From Firmicutes bacterium CAG:345 (GTDB lineage: Bacteria; Bacillota_I; Bacilli_A; RFN20; CAG-288): a stretch of 64,000 nucleotides of DNA. The notes under the pieces are model-generated. The model saw only the letters and a list, made by a program, of their open reading frames with translations. It made no database searches and was not told the DNA's origin. Positions 18,021 to 27,639 of the stretch are shown in pieces (the first letter of the stretch is position 1; each line of letters begins with the position of its first letter). The position numbers were made by a program, and so were the translations under genes. The DNA lies in contig FR893362.1 of NCBI GenBank assembly GCA_000433315.1, positions 5,487-69,486 on the forward strand, written 5' to 3'.

Positions 18021-18212
18021 ATGAAAAAAGCAAACAAAACCAAAGTTACATGCCGACCATGTAAAGAAGAAAACAATTGGGAGATAGAAGCCCCAAATGG
18101 AAAAGTTTTATCAAAGCACTACAATACTAAATCAGAATGCGTTAAAGCCGGCAGACAATATGCTGCTGAATGCGGTGCAACTTTATATATTGAAGATTAC
18201 GATAAAAAATAA
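18021..18212 (+). CDS. DUF2188 domain protein
   Basis: This small soluble protein (63 residues) has the DUF2188 pattern: a first strand KVTCRPCKEENNWEIEAPNG, a helix KSECVKAGRQYAAECGATL and a last strand LYIEDY. The family has no firm function. It contains two Cys in the first strand (CRPC) and one in the helix, more than usual. It is a single-gene unit with site AAAGGA, divergent from plsX, and ends at a bidirectional terminator. Confidence 0.75.
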   Translation: MKKANKTKVTCRPCKEENNWEIEAPNGKVLSKHYNTKSECVKAGRQYAAECGATLYIEDYDKK

Positions 18213-18228
18213 TAACTAACATATAAAA

Positions 18229-18264
18229 ACTCCTTGGTTAAAAATATAACCAAGGAATTTTTTA
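18229..18264. terminator. Bidirectional terminator
   Basis: A ten-pair stem TCCTTGGTTA/TAACCAAGGA with a six-base loop is flanked by A residues on the left and T residues on the right. It therefore ends the DUF2188 gene on the plus strand and the long surface-protein block on the minus strand. Confidence 0.9.
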
Positions 18265-21200
18265 TTTACCCCAACTAGATTTAAAAGTAACTTCTCCATC
18301 AGCACTTAGCGTTAGTGTAATGAATAAGCTGCTATTTCCAATATAAACAACTATAGAGTAAGTCGCTGATCCATCTGCATTTCTTACAATATTTTGACGG
18401 ATGTTATCAGAAGTTAACGAAACACAATCAAATGAAGTTGTACCATCCTCATTCATTTGATATCCGGTCAAATACATTAAACCATCTTCAAAAGTAAATG
18501 TGTAGATAACGTCATCAGTTTCACCTTCTATTTCATAAATTCCATTGAATTGCGTGTAGAAATCAGAATAGAAAACTTCACCAGACAATATAGGATTAGA
18601 AGAGAGGGTACCAACAATATTTCCAGAAACAACTTCAACTGTAAAATCAATATTCAAGACATAAACGAATTCATTGAAATAATAAACCGATAATTGATTG
18701 ATAATTGCAGTTCCATTATTGTCAGAATCTAAATCAACACTAACAATATCTTGGCCAACTAAATATGTCATTCCATTTTCAACAACATAATCTAAGCTTT
18801 CATATTCATAGTGCAAATCACCACCATCTAAAACAGCACCTGAACTGGAAATATTCAATGTATAATTTGTGCCATATCCATAATCGATCCAAGTTCCATA
18901 AAAATTAAAATATGAACTCTTATGCAATGTCATATTGGATAATGAAGATCCGCCATTATAATAGCAAAGTAACTCAGTTCCATCACCAATAAGAATATAA
19001 GCAGGTTTCCCTTCAATAAGAGCATAAAAAGATGCACTCTCACTAACAAAAAATAGACTTGCTTCAATTGGAGTAGATTCAACGCCATCAACAATTGTCT
19101 TAAATGTCATCACCAAATGATTTTCGGCATTATCAGGATCTTCAGCAATTGTATCTTGCTTGATAGTAATAACAATCGAGTCGCCATTTCTATCAATTAT
19201 TTTCCAAGTTCCAGTAACATCGCTTTCATATTGATCAAAGGCGCTTCTTAAAACTGCATAATATGTAGGAGTAGAAGATGAACTGGAAATAAGATTTATA
19301 ACTAATGTATCACTATATACTTCTTTGTTGATAGTTGGTTCATAATCTAAACGATAATTATTACCACCATCAGTAAATGATAAATTACCATATTTATCAA
19401 CTGTAATATTAACTTCTTTCTTATTATGACTTAAATCGTAATAAGTCATAGTTAATTTTTCTTTTCCACCAATACTTTTTATAGCAAAAGATAAATCTTC
19501 ATAGAAATAAGTTGAATTTTGAAAATCGCTAACTGGTAAAACCAATTCTTCAAATATATATGAATAATTAGCATTTAAATCAAATACTTCAGAACCATTT
19601 AAAGTAAAACGATAATTGTTTTTATTAGATATATTAATTGCTAGAACATCACTTCCAGAAGTAACATTAATAACATTTGGTTTATTTAAATCAAATGAAT
19701 AAGTATATTCACCCGAAACAACACCATCAAGAATAGAATTATCTGAAAAAGCAATAAATTTATGTTTGAAAATTTTCAAAACATTATCTGCTAGTTCTTT
19801 ATTAATAAGACCTTCAGAAACAAATTGTCCGTTTTCTAAAGTATAAATAGAAGCAAAATTATAACTATTTTGAACTAAATATTTTTCTTTTCCTTCATCA
19901 GTAAATCTAATCGCCATCTGTGCTTTAGATTTATTATCTAATTTTATAAAAGCATAATCATAAGAATAATTTTTTCCATTAAAAGTTAAGCTTTCATCAT
20001 TGATAGTTAAAGAAGCATCATTTCCTTTGCACCACGTTTCATTATCAAAAAGATTTGTGTAATTCTTTAATCTCACATTTGAAACAATAGTTTTATCATT
20101 TTCCAAAACTTCAAGATAAATAGCAACACCTATTGCTGAATTAGAATCAAAACGTGTTGATAAAACAAATTTCTTTCCATCAGCTTCAAAATAATATCCA
20201 TAAGATCCATCGCTAAAAATATCAATTTTTGGAGTATATATACCACCATTATAAATAACCGAAAGAGTTCCATCACTTTCAAGTTTTGTTTTAAATGAAT
20301 AATCGGCATTAGAAACACCAATAGTATTTAAAGAAGATGGGATACTATCCGAAGTCAAAAGACCTTCAAAAGGTGTATATGGTATTGTATAAATAGTTTT
20401 ATCAGATTTACCACTTTCATAATCATAATATTTAACAATAGAACTCTTATCTTGATATAAAAATTCAGCTACTTTATTGCCTTTTTCATCAGATAAAGTA
20501 AATCCAACATTTTTTTCTGAAGAGGTTGCAGATAAAATATTATAAATAGTATATGTATATTTATTTCCATTCATGTCGATGGCAGTTTGATCTTCTAGAT
20601 TCATACTGTAACCCAAATTGCCACTAACAAATAATGTTTGAGAATAGATCTTAGCGATATCAGGACTATTGACGTTACCAGTCAATTTAATCCATTCTCC
20701 GTCAACTTCTTCCTCATACATAATAAATGATTTAATAGTACTATCAACTAATCTTTGTTCATAAACACGATAATTAGTACCATCTACAACAAAAGAGAAA
20801 TACACTCTTTCATATTTATCTGTAGAATCAATTAATTTTCCAGAAGAATACATTAGATAACTTCCAAGCTCTGCTGTAACAGTTGCTGAAACATTTTCAA
20901 ATTTTATTCCTTTGGAATCACTAGTTGGTAAAACACCAGAAACCAAAACATTTTTATTGCTGTCTTCATGTATATTAACTGATTCATTTTCATCATGAAT
21001 CCAATTTCCAGTTAAAGAATCATAAGAAATTAATTTTGCTTTTAAAGAAATATCTGCATAAAGAGGATATTCAGCTGAATAATAATATTCAGCATCTCCA
21101 ATAGATAAAACATAACTGTTTGATAAAACAACATTATTTTGTTGATTTATTACCTTAGCATCGGAAGAGCTGAAGTTTTCACCATATCCAATCTTAGTAA

Positions 21201-21375
21201 CATCAGTATAAGTTGTTCCATCAGAATTATAATTTAATAAAGTAACAGTTAATTCTTTATGAGTTGTTGGAATAACTTTTAATTCCACACTATCATTTGC
21301 TATAGCCCAGTTTTCTTTGCTCCACGGCATTGCTGAAAAATCTTGAAGATAAAATTCATTTTTACTGGAATAAGA
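18262..21375 (-). pseudogene. C-terminal part of the interrupted GLUG lipoprotein
   Basis: This stretch is open in exactly the same frame as the upstream lipoprotein and is separated from it by one TAA (21376-21378). The first codons after the stop (SYSSKNEFYLQDFSAMPWSK) read like the usual end of a GLUG-repeat unit. The ATG at 21330 has no ribosome binding site, so independent translation is unlikely. The ~1,035 residues are beta-strand-rich, with several ~90-110-residue units that begin with a G-T-W or G-x-Y strand (GTWKIIDRNG, GTWIDYGYG, GIYEIEGET). No sorting signal or membrane anchor is seen at the C-terminus. The frame is otherwise intact, which suggests a recent nonsense change, a strain variant or stop readthrough. 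Confidence 0.75.
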
Positions 21376-22773
21376 TTAAAAACATAAAGAAAAATCACCA
21401 TATCCAGCACCTAAAAGGTAATAAGATACATCATCTTGAGAAACATAAGTTGATTGATAGAAATTACCATCAAATAAGGATGCGTAAATCTTAGAATCTT
21501 CCGAAAGATAAGCTACTAATCCGCCTAATGTAGCCGTTCTATAATTTCCTAAATAAGCTCCTGAATAACTCTGTGAAATAAATGAATTATTAGAAGCATA
21601 ACCAACTAATCCACCAATAAGACTTCCACCAACTACTTCTCCTTTAACTAAGCAAGAATCTATTGTAGTATCTTCTATTTCACCAACTAATCCACCTACA
21701 GTAGCCCGTGACGCTCCTTTATAACCAATATCAATATTGACATTAAGTTCAATCCCAACTAAAGTAGAATTTATTGCTCTGCCTGCTAAACCACCAACTT
21801 TGGAATTATTGATATTGGCATTTTTACTGCTAACTGCAATATCTAACTTCAAATTACTAATTTGGGCATTAATCAATTCAGTGAAAAAACCAACAGATGA
21901 ATTTTGTGATGCTGGAGAAATAGTAATTCCAGAAATCTTATTTCCATTGCCATCTATAATGCCTGAAAATACAGGAAATCCGGAAAATTTATCTTCTTCC
22001 GTTAATTCAATATTATTTTCAAGAGAATAATAACCAGTAGAGTAATTTACTCCATTTTTATAAGAACCATTAGATATCAATTTAGCTAATTCAATAATAT
22101 CAGTTTTAGTTTTTAATAAGAAAGGAGAAGAAGATGTTCCATCTCCTTCAAGTTCATATGTAAAATTAGGTGTTAACCTAATATCTGAAGTTATAGCAGA
22201 AGCAAAAATAAACTCTTTTCCATCGAGCAACCAGTTATTAAAAGTAAAGTGCTCTGGTGCTTCAATCGCAGGAGCTTCGCTTGCTTTTATAGAATTTCCA
22301 TAAACAACTTTTTTTACTTCTAAAACATTATTATCAGAATCAAGATATGTAACAGAATAATAATAACGTGCTTGCAAAGTAATACGTGAATTTATCGGTG
22401 TATTCTCATCAAAAGGTTTTCCTTGATAATACCATCCAGCAAACTCATGTCCTGAACCATCATCAATTACTTCAGGAAATTCAGCTATTTTTCCACCTTT
22501 TTCAACGGATGTACTTCCTAAATTTGTTGAACCATTTTGATCAACAAATGTTACGACATAAGTTCTAACATTCGGATTAGAAGAAATAGATGAAGTAGAA
22601 CTCGAACTCGAAATAGTAGAAGAAATGCTTGATGAAGTTGACGTTGAGATAGATGAAGAAGATGATGAAGTAGAACTTGAACTATTTGGTTTATTGCAAG
22701 ATGCTAATCCTAAAGAAAGTATTCCAGAAGCAAGTAATATTGTCCAAATAGAAACTTTGAATTTATTTTTCAT
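21376..22773 (-). CDS. Lipoprotein with InlB-like and GLUG repeats, N-terminal part
   Basis: The 465-residue product has a lipoprotein signal with the lipidated Cys at about residue 26 (LGLASC) and a long Ser/Thr linker. Two InlB B-repeat-like beta modules follow (about 65-135 and 137-205, each with a GWYY/NNWLL strand). GLUG-type repeats such as VGGLAGRAINSTL, VGGLVGEIEDTTI and IGGLVGYASNNSF run from about 290 to the end. Such proteins bind surfaces or other cell-envelope partners. The gene stops at a TAA beyond which the same frame continues for another ~1,035 codons, so this is probably a truncated product of a ~1,500-residue protein. It follows the small membrane protein gene by 15 bases and has a good site AAGGAG. 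Confidence 0.85.
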   Translation of the reverse strand: MKNKFKVSIWTILLASGILSLGLASCNKPNSSSSTSSSSSSISTSTSSSISSTISSSSSTSSISSNPNVRTYVVTFVDQNGSTNLGSTSVEKGGKIAEFPEVIDDGSGHEFAGWYYQGKPFDENTPINSRITLQARYYYSVTYLDSDNNVLEVKKVVYGNSIKASEAPAIEAPEHFTFNNWLLDGKEFIFASAITSDIRLTPNFTYELEGDGTSSSPFLLKTKTDIIELAKLISNGSYKNGVNYSTGYYSLENNIELTEEDKFSGFPVFSGIIDGNGNKISGITISPASQNSSVGFFTELINAQISNLKLDIAVSSKNANINNSKVGGLAGRAINSTLVGIELNVNIDIGYKGASRATVGGLVGEIEDTTIDSCLVKGEVVGGSLIGGLVGYASNNSFISQSYSGAYLGNYRTATLGGLVAYLSEDSKIYASLFDGNFYQSTYVSQDDVSYYLLGAGYGDFSLCF

Positions 22774-22788
22774 AGATTCTCCTTTTTA

Positions 22789-23034
22789 TTAATGAAGCCA
22801 TAAATACATAAGAAATATGGCTAATGAGAACGCAGCAATAACAATTAGAAAAATAGGTGCATAAATAGAAAACGCAGCGCGAATCATCGCCCAGCGTTCT
22901 CTAAATGTTATCTTCAAATCATCTGCTTTTTTATTTTTTTTACGATCATGCCATTTAAAACCTTCGATATCCATATTATAAACAGTATGACCATCATCGA
23001 CATATTTTGGTTTCTTTTCTTTTTTATTTTTCAT
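22789..23034 (-). CDS. Small single-pass membrane protein after oppF
   Basis: This protein (81 residues from the ATG at 23034; a TTG lies two codons upstream) has a highly basic N-terminal half (KNKKEKKPKY, HDRKKNKKADD) and one membrane helix at about residues 56-78 ending YLWLH. I do not recognise a family. It lies ten bases after oppF and before the GLUG lipoprotein on the same strand. The ribosome binding site is poor. A role with the Opp complex is suggested only by position. Confidence 0.6.
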   Translation of the reverse strand: MKNKKEKKPKYVDDGHTVYNMDIEGFKWHDRKKNKKADDLKITFRERWAMIRAAFSIYAPIFLIVIAAFSLAIFLMYLWLH

Positions 23035-23044
23035 AAGCAAGAAA

Positions 23045-24268
23045 CTATTTATCTTTTTTATTTAATTTTTTTATAAAATTCTTAACATCCAATTTTTTCT
23101 TAGGTTCTTCTAGAACTTCTTCTGTCACTGGATGATTCTTTTTCTCTTCCTCTTCCGCTAATTTCTTAGCTTCCAATTCTTTATTTTTTTCTAACATATA
23201 TTCATCATATAAGTGACAAGCTACAAAATGATCTTTACCATGTTCTAAATAACGCGGTGCACAAACCTTACAAACTTCCATGCAAGAAGAACATCTTGTG
23301 TGGAATTTACATCCCTTAGGAGGATTAGCCGGTGAAGGAATATCTCCTTCGAGAATAATTCTATTCATCTTAGCATCAGGATTTGGTACTGGTACTGCAG
23401 AGAATAAAGCTTTTGTATATGGATGTAATGGATTTTTAAAAATTTCTTGTGTATTTCCAAGTTCCATCATGTTTCCTAAATACATAACTAAAATTCGATC
23501 AGTAATATATTTAACAACCGATAAATCATGGGAAATAAACACATATGTCAAGCCCATCTTATTTTGCAAATCTTTTAAAAGATTGATAATTTGAGCTTGA
23601 ATGGAAACGTCAAGAGCTGAAACTGGTTCATCGCAAATAACAAGTTTTGGATTAACTGCTAAAGCTCTAGCAATACAAATTCTTTGACGTTGTCCACCAG
23701 AGAACTCATGTGGATAGCGATCATAATATTGAGGTTGTAATCCACATAAAGACATGATCTTATGAACATGTTCTTTAACTTTATCTTTCGGAACAATTTG
23801 ATGAACTTTTACAGCTTCGGAAATAATAGCTCCAACTGTCATTCTAGGTGGTAAAGAAGAATAAGGATCTTGGAAGATAAGTTGCATATCAACTCTCATC
23901 TTCAACAAATCTTTTTTCTTAATCTTTGCTAAATCCTTGCCTTCGAAGAAAACTCGACCACCTGTAATTGGATATAATCTAAGTATAGTTCTACCTAAAG
24001 TAGTTTTACCACAACCAGATTCACCAACAACACCAATTGTTTGTCCTTTCTTTACTCCAAAAGAAACATCATCTACTGCACGTAAATATGAACTAGGCCT
24101 TCCAAATACATCAGGATTTAATGGAAAATATTCTTTTAAATGTTGAACTTCCAAAATATATTCAGGATTAGGTTCACTATATTCATTATTATCGTTAATA
24201 ATTTTACCTTTTTTTATAATCAATTCATCAGAAGTAGATGCTTTTTTATCAACTTTATTATTTTTCAT
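23045..24268 (-). CDS. oppF: Oligopeptide ABC transporter ATP-binding protein OppF
   Basis: This is one of two ATPases driving peptide uptake. It has Walker A GESGCGKTTLGR, the signature FSGGQRQRI, Walker B LVICDEPVSALD and the His loop ISHDLS. The oligopeptide-type C-terminal domain carries Cys in GCKFHTRCSSCMEVC. An added ~45-residue charged tail, rich in Lys and Glu, is unusual. I start it at 24268: AGGAGG is five bases upstream, and the site is embedded in the end of oppD, with which it overlaps by 11 bases. An ATG at 24271 and one at 24295 are less well placed. Confidence 0.93.
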   Translation of the reverse strand: MKNNKVDKKASTSDELIIKKGKIINDNNEYSEPNPEYILEVQHLKEYFPLNPDVFGRPSSYLRAVDDVSFGVKKGQTIGVVGESGCGKTTLGRTILRLYPITGGRVFFEGKDLAKIKKKDLLKMRVDMQLIFQDPYSSLPPRMTVGAIISEAVKVHQIVPKDKVKEHVHKIMSLCGLQPQYYDRYPHEFSGGQRQRICIARALAVNPKLVICDEPVSALDVSIQAQIINLLKDLQNKMGLTYVFISHDLSVVKYITDRILVMYLGNMMELGNTQEIFKNPLHPYTKALFSAVPVPNPDAKMNRIILEGDIPSPANPPKGCKFHTRCSSCMEVCKVCAPRYLEHGKDHFVACHLYDEYMLEKNKELEAKKLAEEEEKKNHPVTEEVLEEPKKKLDVKNFIKKLNKKDK

Positions 24269-25484
24269 CATTTCCTCCTTTGTTTTGATTATCATATAAA
24301 TGGCAATAAACTAAATGAGTTGGCGATACATTAGATATTGTTGGATAATGACCATCGCATGCTTTTGTACAACGATTGCAACGATCTTTAAAGAAACAAT
24401 AATCTGGCATATTAATCGGATTAGGAACTTGTCCAGGAATCGAATAAAGTGGCTCATTTGCATCTGATGTAATGAGTGGTTTACTCTTTTGTAACCCTAT
24501 TGTATATGGATGTTTCGGTGTATAGAAAATTTCACGAACAGTTCCTTTTTCAATAACACGCCCAGCATACATAACAACAACTTCATCAGCCATTTCTGCA
24601 ATAACACCCAAATCATGCGTAATGAGCATGATAGCACAACCTGTTTTCTTTTGGATACTCTTTAATAGATCAAGAATTTGAGCTTGAATAGTAACATCAA
24701 GAGCAGTTGTAGGCTCATCAGCAATAATTAGTTTCGGATTACCTGACAAAGCCATAGCAATCATAACACGTTGTCTCATACCACCAGATAATTCATGTGG
24801 ATATGAATTATAGACGCGTTCTGGCATAGAAATACCTACAGTTTTAAGCATTTCAATACTATGTCTTTTTGCTTCTTCTTTCGATGTTTCAGGATAATGG
24901 ATAAACATAACTTCATCCATTTGATTACCGATTGTAAAAATAGGATTTAAGCTTGTCATCGGTTCCTGGAATATCATTGTAATATCTTTACCACGGACAT
25001 TATACATTTGTTTTGTCGGCATTTTAGCAATATCATATGCTAATTTGTTGCCATTTTCATCTTCGCCAAGATCATCGGAATTAAACCTAATTTGACCACC
25101 GACAACTTGACCTTGTGGCGATTGAACAAGTTGCATAATAGATAATGAAGTAACTGATTTACCACAACCTGATTCACCAACAACACCGACAATTTTTCCT
25201 TTTGGAATATTAAAGGAAACTTTGTTGACAGATTTAACTGTACCATTATCAGTAAAGAAGACTGTCTCTAAGTCTTCAATTTCAATAATATTATTCTTAT
25301 CCTTCATCGTTGTAATATAATTAGAAGGATCTGTATTTTTCTTTTTTAAATTTTCGTAGTACCGCATTTGTTGAATATTATGCTTTAAAATATTGCGGCT
25401 TTCTTTTAAAGTCATGTAATTAGAGTTCTTTTTTCCTTCTTTCTTTTTATTAAGAAGATTTTTGAAAGTAGTTACTAATTTCAT
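24258..25484 (-). CDS. oppD: Oligopeptide ABC transporter ATP-binding protein OppD
   Basis: This ATPase of 408 residues has Walker A GESGCGKSVTSL, the signature LSGGMRQRV, Walker B LIIADEPTTALD, the His loop ITHDLG and the C-terminal oligopeptide domain with Cys in YCFFKDRCNRCTKAC. The first ~60 residues form a basic extension (many Lys and Asn) before the normal start of the domain at about IIEIEDLETVF. The gene follows oppC by eight bases and overlaps oppF. It completes a standard B-C-D-F gene order. Confidence 0.94.
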   Translation of the reverse strand: MKLVTTFKNLLNKKKEGKKNSNYMTLKESRNILKHNIQQMRYYENLKKKNTDPSNYITTMKDKNNIIEIEDLETVFFTDNGTVKSVNKVSFNIPKGKIVGVVGESGCGKSVTSLSIMQLVQSPQGQVVGGQIRFNSDDLGEDENGNKLAYDIAKMPTKQMYNVRGKDITMIFQEPMTSLNPIFTIGNQMDEVMFIHYPETSKEEAKRHSIEMLKTVGISMPERVYNSYPHELSGGMRQRVMIAMALSGNPKLIIADEPTTALDVTIQAQILDLLKSIQKKTGCAIMLITHDLGVIAEMADEVVVMYAGRVIEKGTVREIFYTPKHPYTIGLQKSKPLITSDANEPLYSIPGQVPNPINMPDYCFFKDRCNRCTKACDGHYPTISNVSPTHLVYCHLYDNQNKGGNDEK

Positions 25485-25492
25485 ATTTTCAC

Positions 25493-26584
25493 CTACTTTC
25501 TAGCCTTTGGATCCATGGCATCACGCAAGCCATCACCAATAAAGTTAAATCCAAGAACAGCTAATGCAATAAGCAAACCAGCTGGCAACCATACAAATAC
25601 ATAGTTATTTAATACAACTGGGTCATTTGATAAAGAAATCATAGTACCCCAAGCAGCATAAGGAACTTGAACACCTAAGCCTAAGTAACTCAATGTTGAT
25701 TCATAAAGAATAACACTACCTAAACCTAATGTCATTGAAACAATAAGCTGAGGCATAACATTTGGAATCAAATGCTTAAATATTTTTCTCCATGTAGGTA
25801 AACCCATAACTTCTGTAGCAGTTATATATTCTTGTTCACGAAGACTTAAAATTTGACCACGAACCATACGAGCTGTTCCAGACCAACCAAAGATAGTAAT
25901 AATTACCATCAACCAATAAATTCTTAAACTTCCTGGAACTCCATTTGCATCAAGAATAGAGGAAGCAATAAGAAGAATAGGCATTGTAGGAAGACAGTTA
26001 AATACATCGACTATACGCATGATTATTTGATCAACCCATTTGCCAAAGTAACCAGAAATTCCACCGATTATCGTTCCTAAAACAGTTTCCAAAATAACAA
26101 CGATAAAACCGATTGCTAAAGAGATTCTACCACCATACATCAATCTGGCAAATACATCCATTCCTTTATCATCTGTTCCAAGTAAATGTGTCCAGCTTGG
26201 AGAAGCAAAGGAATTTATGCTCTTATAATAAGGAACTACTTCTTTAATTGTTACTTCTTTACCATCTGGAGTAACAAAAGTAACAAGTCTCTCAGTAAAA
26301 GCTAAAATTTGAGTTCTATCTACTTCTGTTTCTCCCCACGCACGATAGATAACAGGGCCAAGGAAAGAGAATAAGAAGAGAAATACAATAATTACAATAC
26401 CAACTATAGATAATTTAGAACGGAAGAAACGTCTCATGACCAAACGAATTGGAGACATTTCCTTATAATTGGCGAACATATCTTCTTGACTAGATTCGCC
26501 ATTATTTTGATTGTCCCCATTTTGTTCTTCAGAGGTTTTAAAAATTTCTTCTTGTTCGTTTTCTAATTTTTTTTCTATTTCCAT
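25493..26584 (-). CDS. oppC: Oligopeptide ABC transporter permease OppC
   Basis: This is a 363-residue permease with about six membrane helices. One lies at ~55-75, and five in the C-terminal BPD_transp_1 domain that ends with the EAA-type coupling motif around EYITATEVMGLPTWRKIFKHLIPN. The ~45 N-terminal residues are acidic and Gln/Asn-rich, longer than usual. Translation should start at the ATG 26584 with site AGGTGA rather than at the in-frame GTG nine bases before. It begins just past the end of oppB. Confidence 0.94.
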   Translation of the reverse strand: MEIEKKLENEQEEIFKTSEEQNGDNQNNGESSQEDMFANYKEMSPIRLVMRRFFRSKLSIVGIVIIVFLFLFSFLGPVIYRAWGETEVDRTQILAFTERLVTFVTPDGKEVTIKEVVPYYKSINSFASPSWTHLLGTDDKGMDVFARLMYGGRISLAIGFIVVILETVLGTIIGGISGYFGKWVDQIIMRIVDVFNCLPTMPILLIASSILDANGVPGSLRIYWLMVIITIFGWSGTARMVRGQILSLREQEYITATEVMGLPTWRKIFKHLIPNVMPQLIVSMTLGLGSVILYESTLSYLGLGVQVPYAAWGTMISLSNDPVVLNNYVFVWLPAGLLIALAVLGFNFIGDGLRDAMDPKARK

Positions 26585-26589
26585 AATAA

Positions 26590-27597
26590 TCACCTGCTTA
26601 AACGAACACGTGGATCAACCACGGAATACATAATATCTGAGAACAAAGTTCCAAGGACAGATAAAATAGCTAAGAACATGTTGTATCCCATAACAAATGG
26701 AATATCAGCCTGTGTTGTAGCTTTATATGCAAGGTTACCAATACCATTGATACCGAATACTTGTTCAGTAATCATCATACCACCAAATAATGATGGTAAG
26801 ATTCCTGCGAGGAGTGTAACAAGTGGAATAAGTGTATTTCTAAAAGCATGTTTATAGATAACTCTTTTTTCACTTAAACCCTTAGCACGAGCTGTTCTAA
26901 TGTAATCAGCACTTAATACTTCCAAAGTGTTTGTTCTTGTATAACGCATCAAACCACCAATGGAAAGAAGAACAGATACAAAGATTGGCAAAACTAAGTG
27001 CCATGCCATCGAACCAAGTTTTTGGAAAAAGCCTCCGATAGTATTTGGGAAGGTTGCTGAAGCATCGATAAGTCCACTAGCTGGGAACCATCCTAAATCA
27101 ACAGCGAATACTTTGATAACAATTGCACCAAAGAAATATGTTGGAAGGGATATGCCTAACATCGTTAATACAGTAACTGTATAGTCGCGGACTGAATATT
27201 GGTGAGTAGCACTGGAAACACCAAGAGGAATTGCAATTAAGAATTGGAAAATTGTTGCAATCAAAGCTATGCTGAAAGATACCCACATATTTTCAGAAAT
27301 GACTTGGGCGACAGGTTTACGATAAATGAAGGAAACACCTAAATTTCCACGTAACATATTGCCTAACCAGCCAATATATCCTTTGCATATTCCTAAAAAT
27401 GAATTGTCATCCAATCCATATAATTTCAAATAAATATCAATACTCTCTTGAGATACAGCTCCTGACATCAATTGCGATGAGAATTTTTGCATAATATAGT
27501 TGTTAGGAATTAAACGAACCATAAAATAAATAATTACAGAAACGCCAAGAAGTACTACTAAAGATATCAATATACGCTTAACTATATATTTAAACAT
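26590..27597 (-). CDS. oppB: Oligopeptide ABC transporter permease OppB
   Basis: This 335-residue permease has the N-terminal helix KYIVKRILISLVVLLGVSVIIYFMVRLIP typical of the OppB/DppB family, five further helices and the coupling loop DYIRTARAKGLSEKRVIYKHAFRN. It is followed closely by oppC. It lies downstream of a hairpin that separates it from oppA, so the permease and ATPase genes may be expressed at a lower level than the binding protein. Confidence 0.95.
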   Translation of the reverse strand: MFKYIVKRILISLVVLLGVSVIIYFMVRLIPNNYIMQKFSSQLMSGAVSQESIDIYLKLYGLDDNSFLGICKGYIGWLGNMLRGNLGVSFIYRKPVAQVISENMWVSFSIALIATIFQFLIAIPLGVSSATHQYSVRDYTVTVLTMLGISLPTYFFGAIVIKVFAVDLGWFPASGLIDASATFPNTIGGFFQKLGSMAWHLVLPIFVSVLLSIGGLMRYTRTNTLEVLSADYIRTARAKGLSEKRVIYKHAFRNTLIPLVTLLAGILPSLFGGMMITEQVFGINGIGNLAYKATTQADIPFVMGYNMFLAILSVLGTLFSDIMYSVVDPRVRLSR

Positions 27598-27608
27598 AAT
27601 ACCACCAA

Positions 27609-27634
27609 AAGCAAGGCGATTTCTCGCCTTGCTT
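27609..27634 (-). terminator. Hairpin between oppA and oppB
   Basis: An 11-pair stem AAGCAAGGCGA/TCGCCTTGCTT with a four-base loop follows the oppA stop. Only four T residues follow on the minus strand, so it is likely a partial terminator or an RNA-stabilising end. Both are common between a binding-protein gene and its permease genes. Confidence 0.7.
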
Positions 27635-27639
27635 AATTA

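Noticed and set aside
18229..18264. Insertion-sequence end or attachment site
   Set aside because: The inverted repeat fits a bidirectional terminator between convergent genes, and no transposase or integrase is found in the window.
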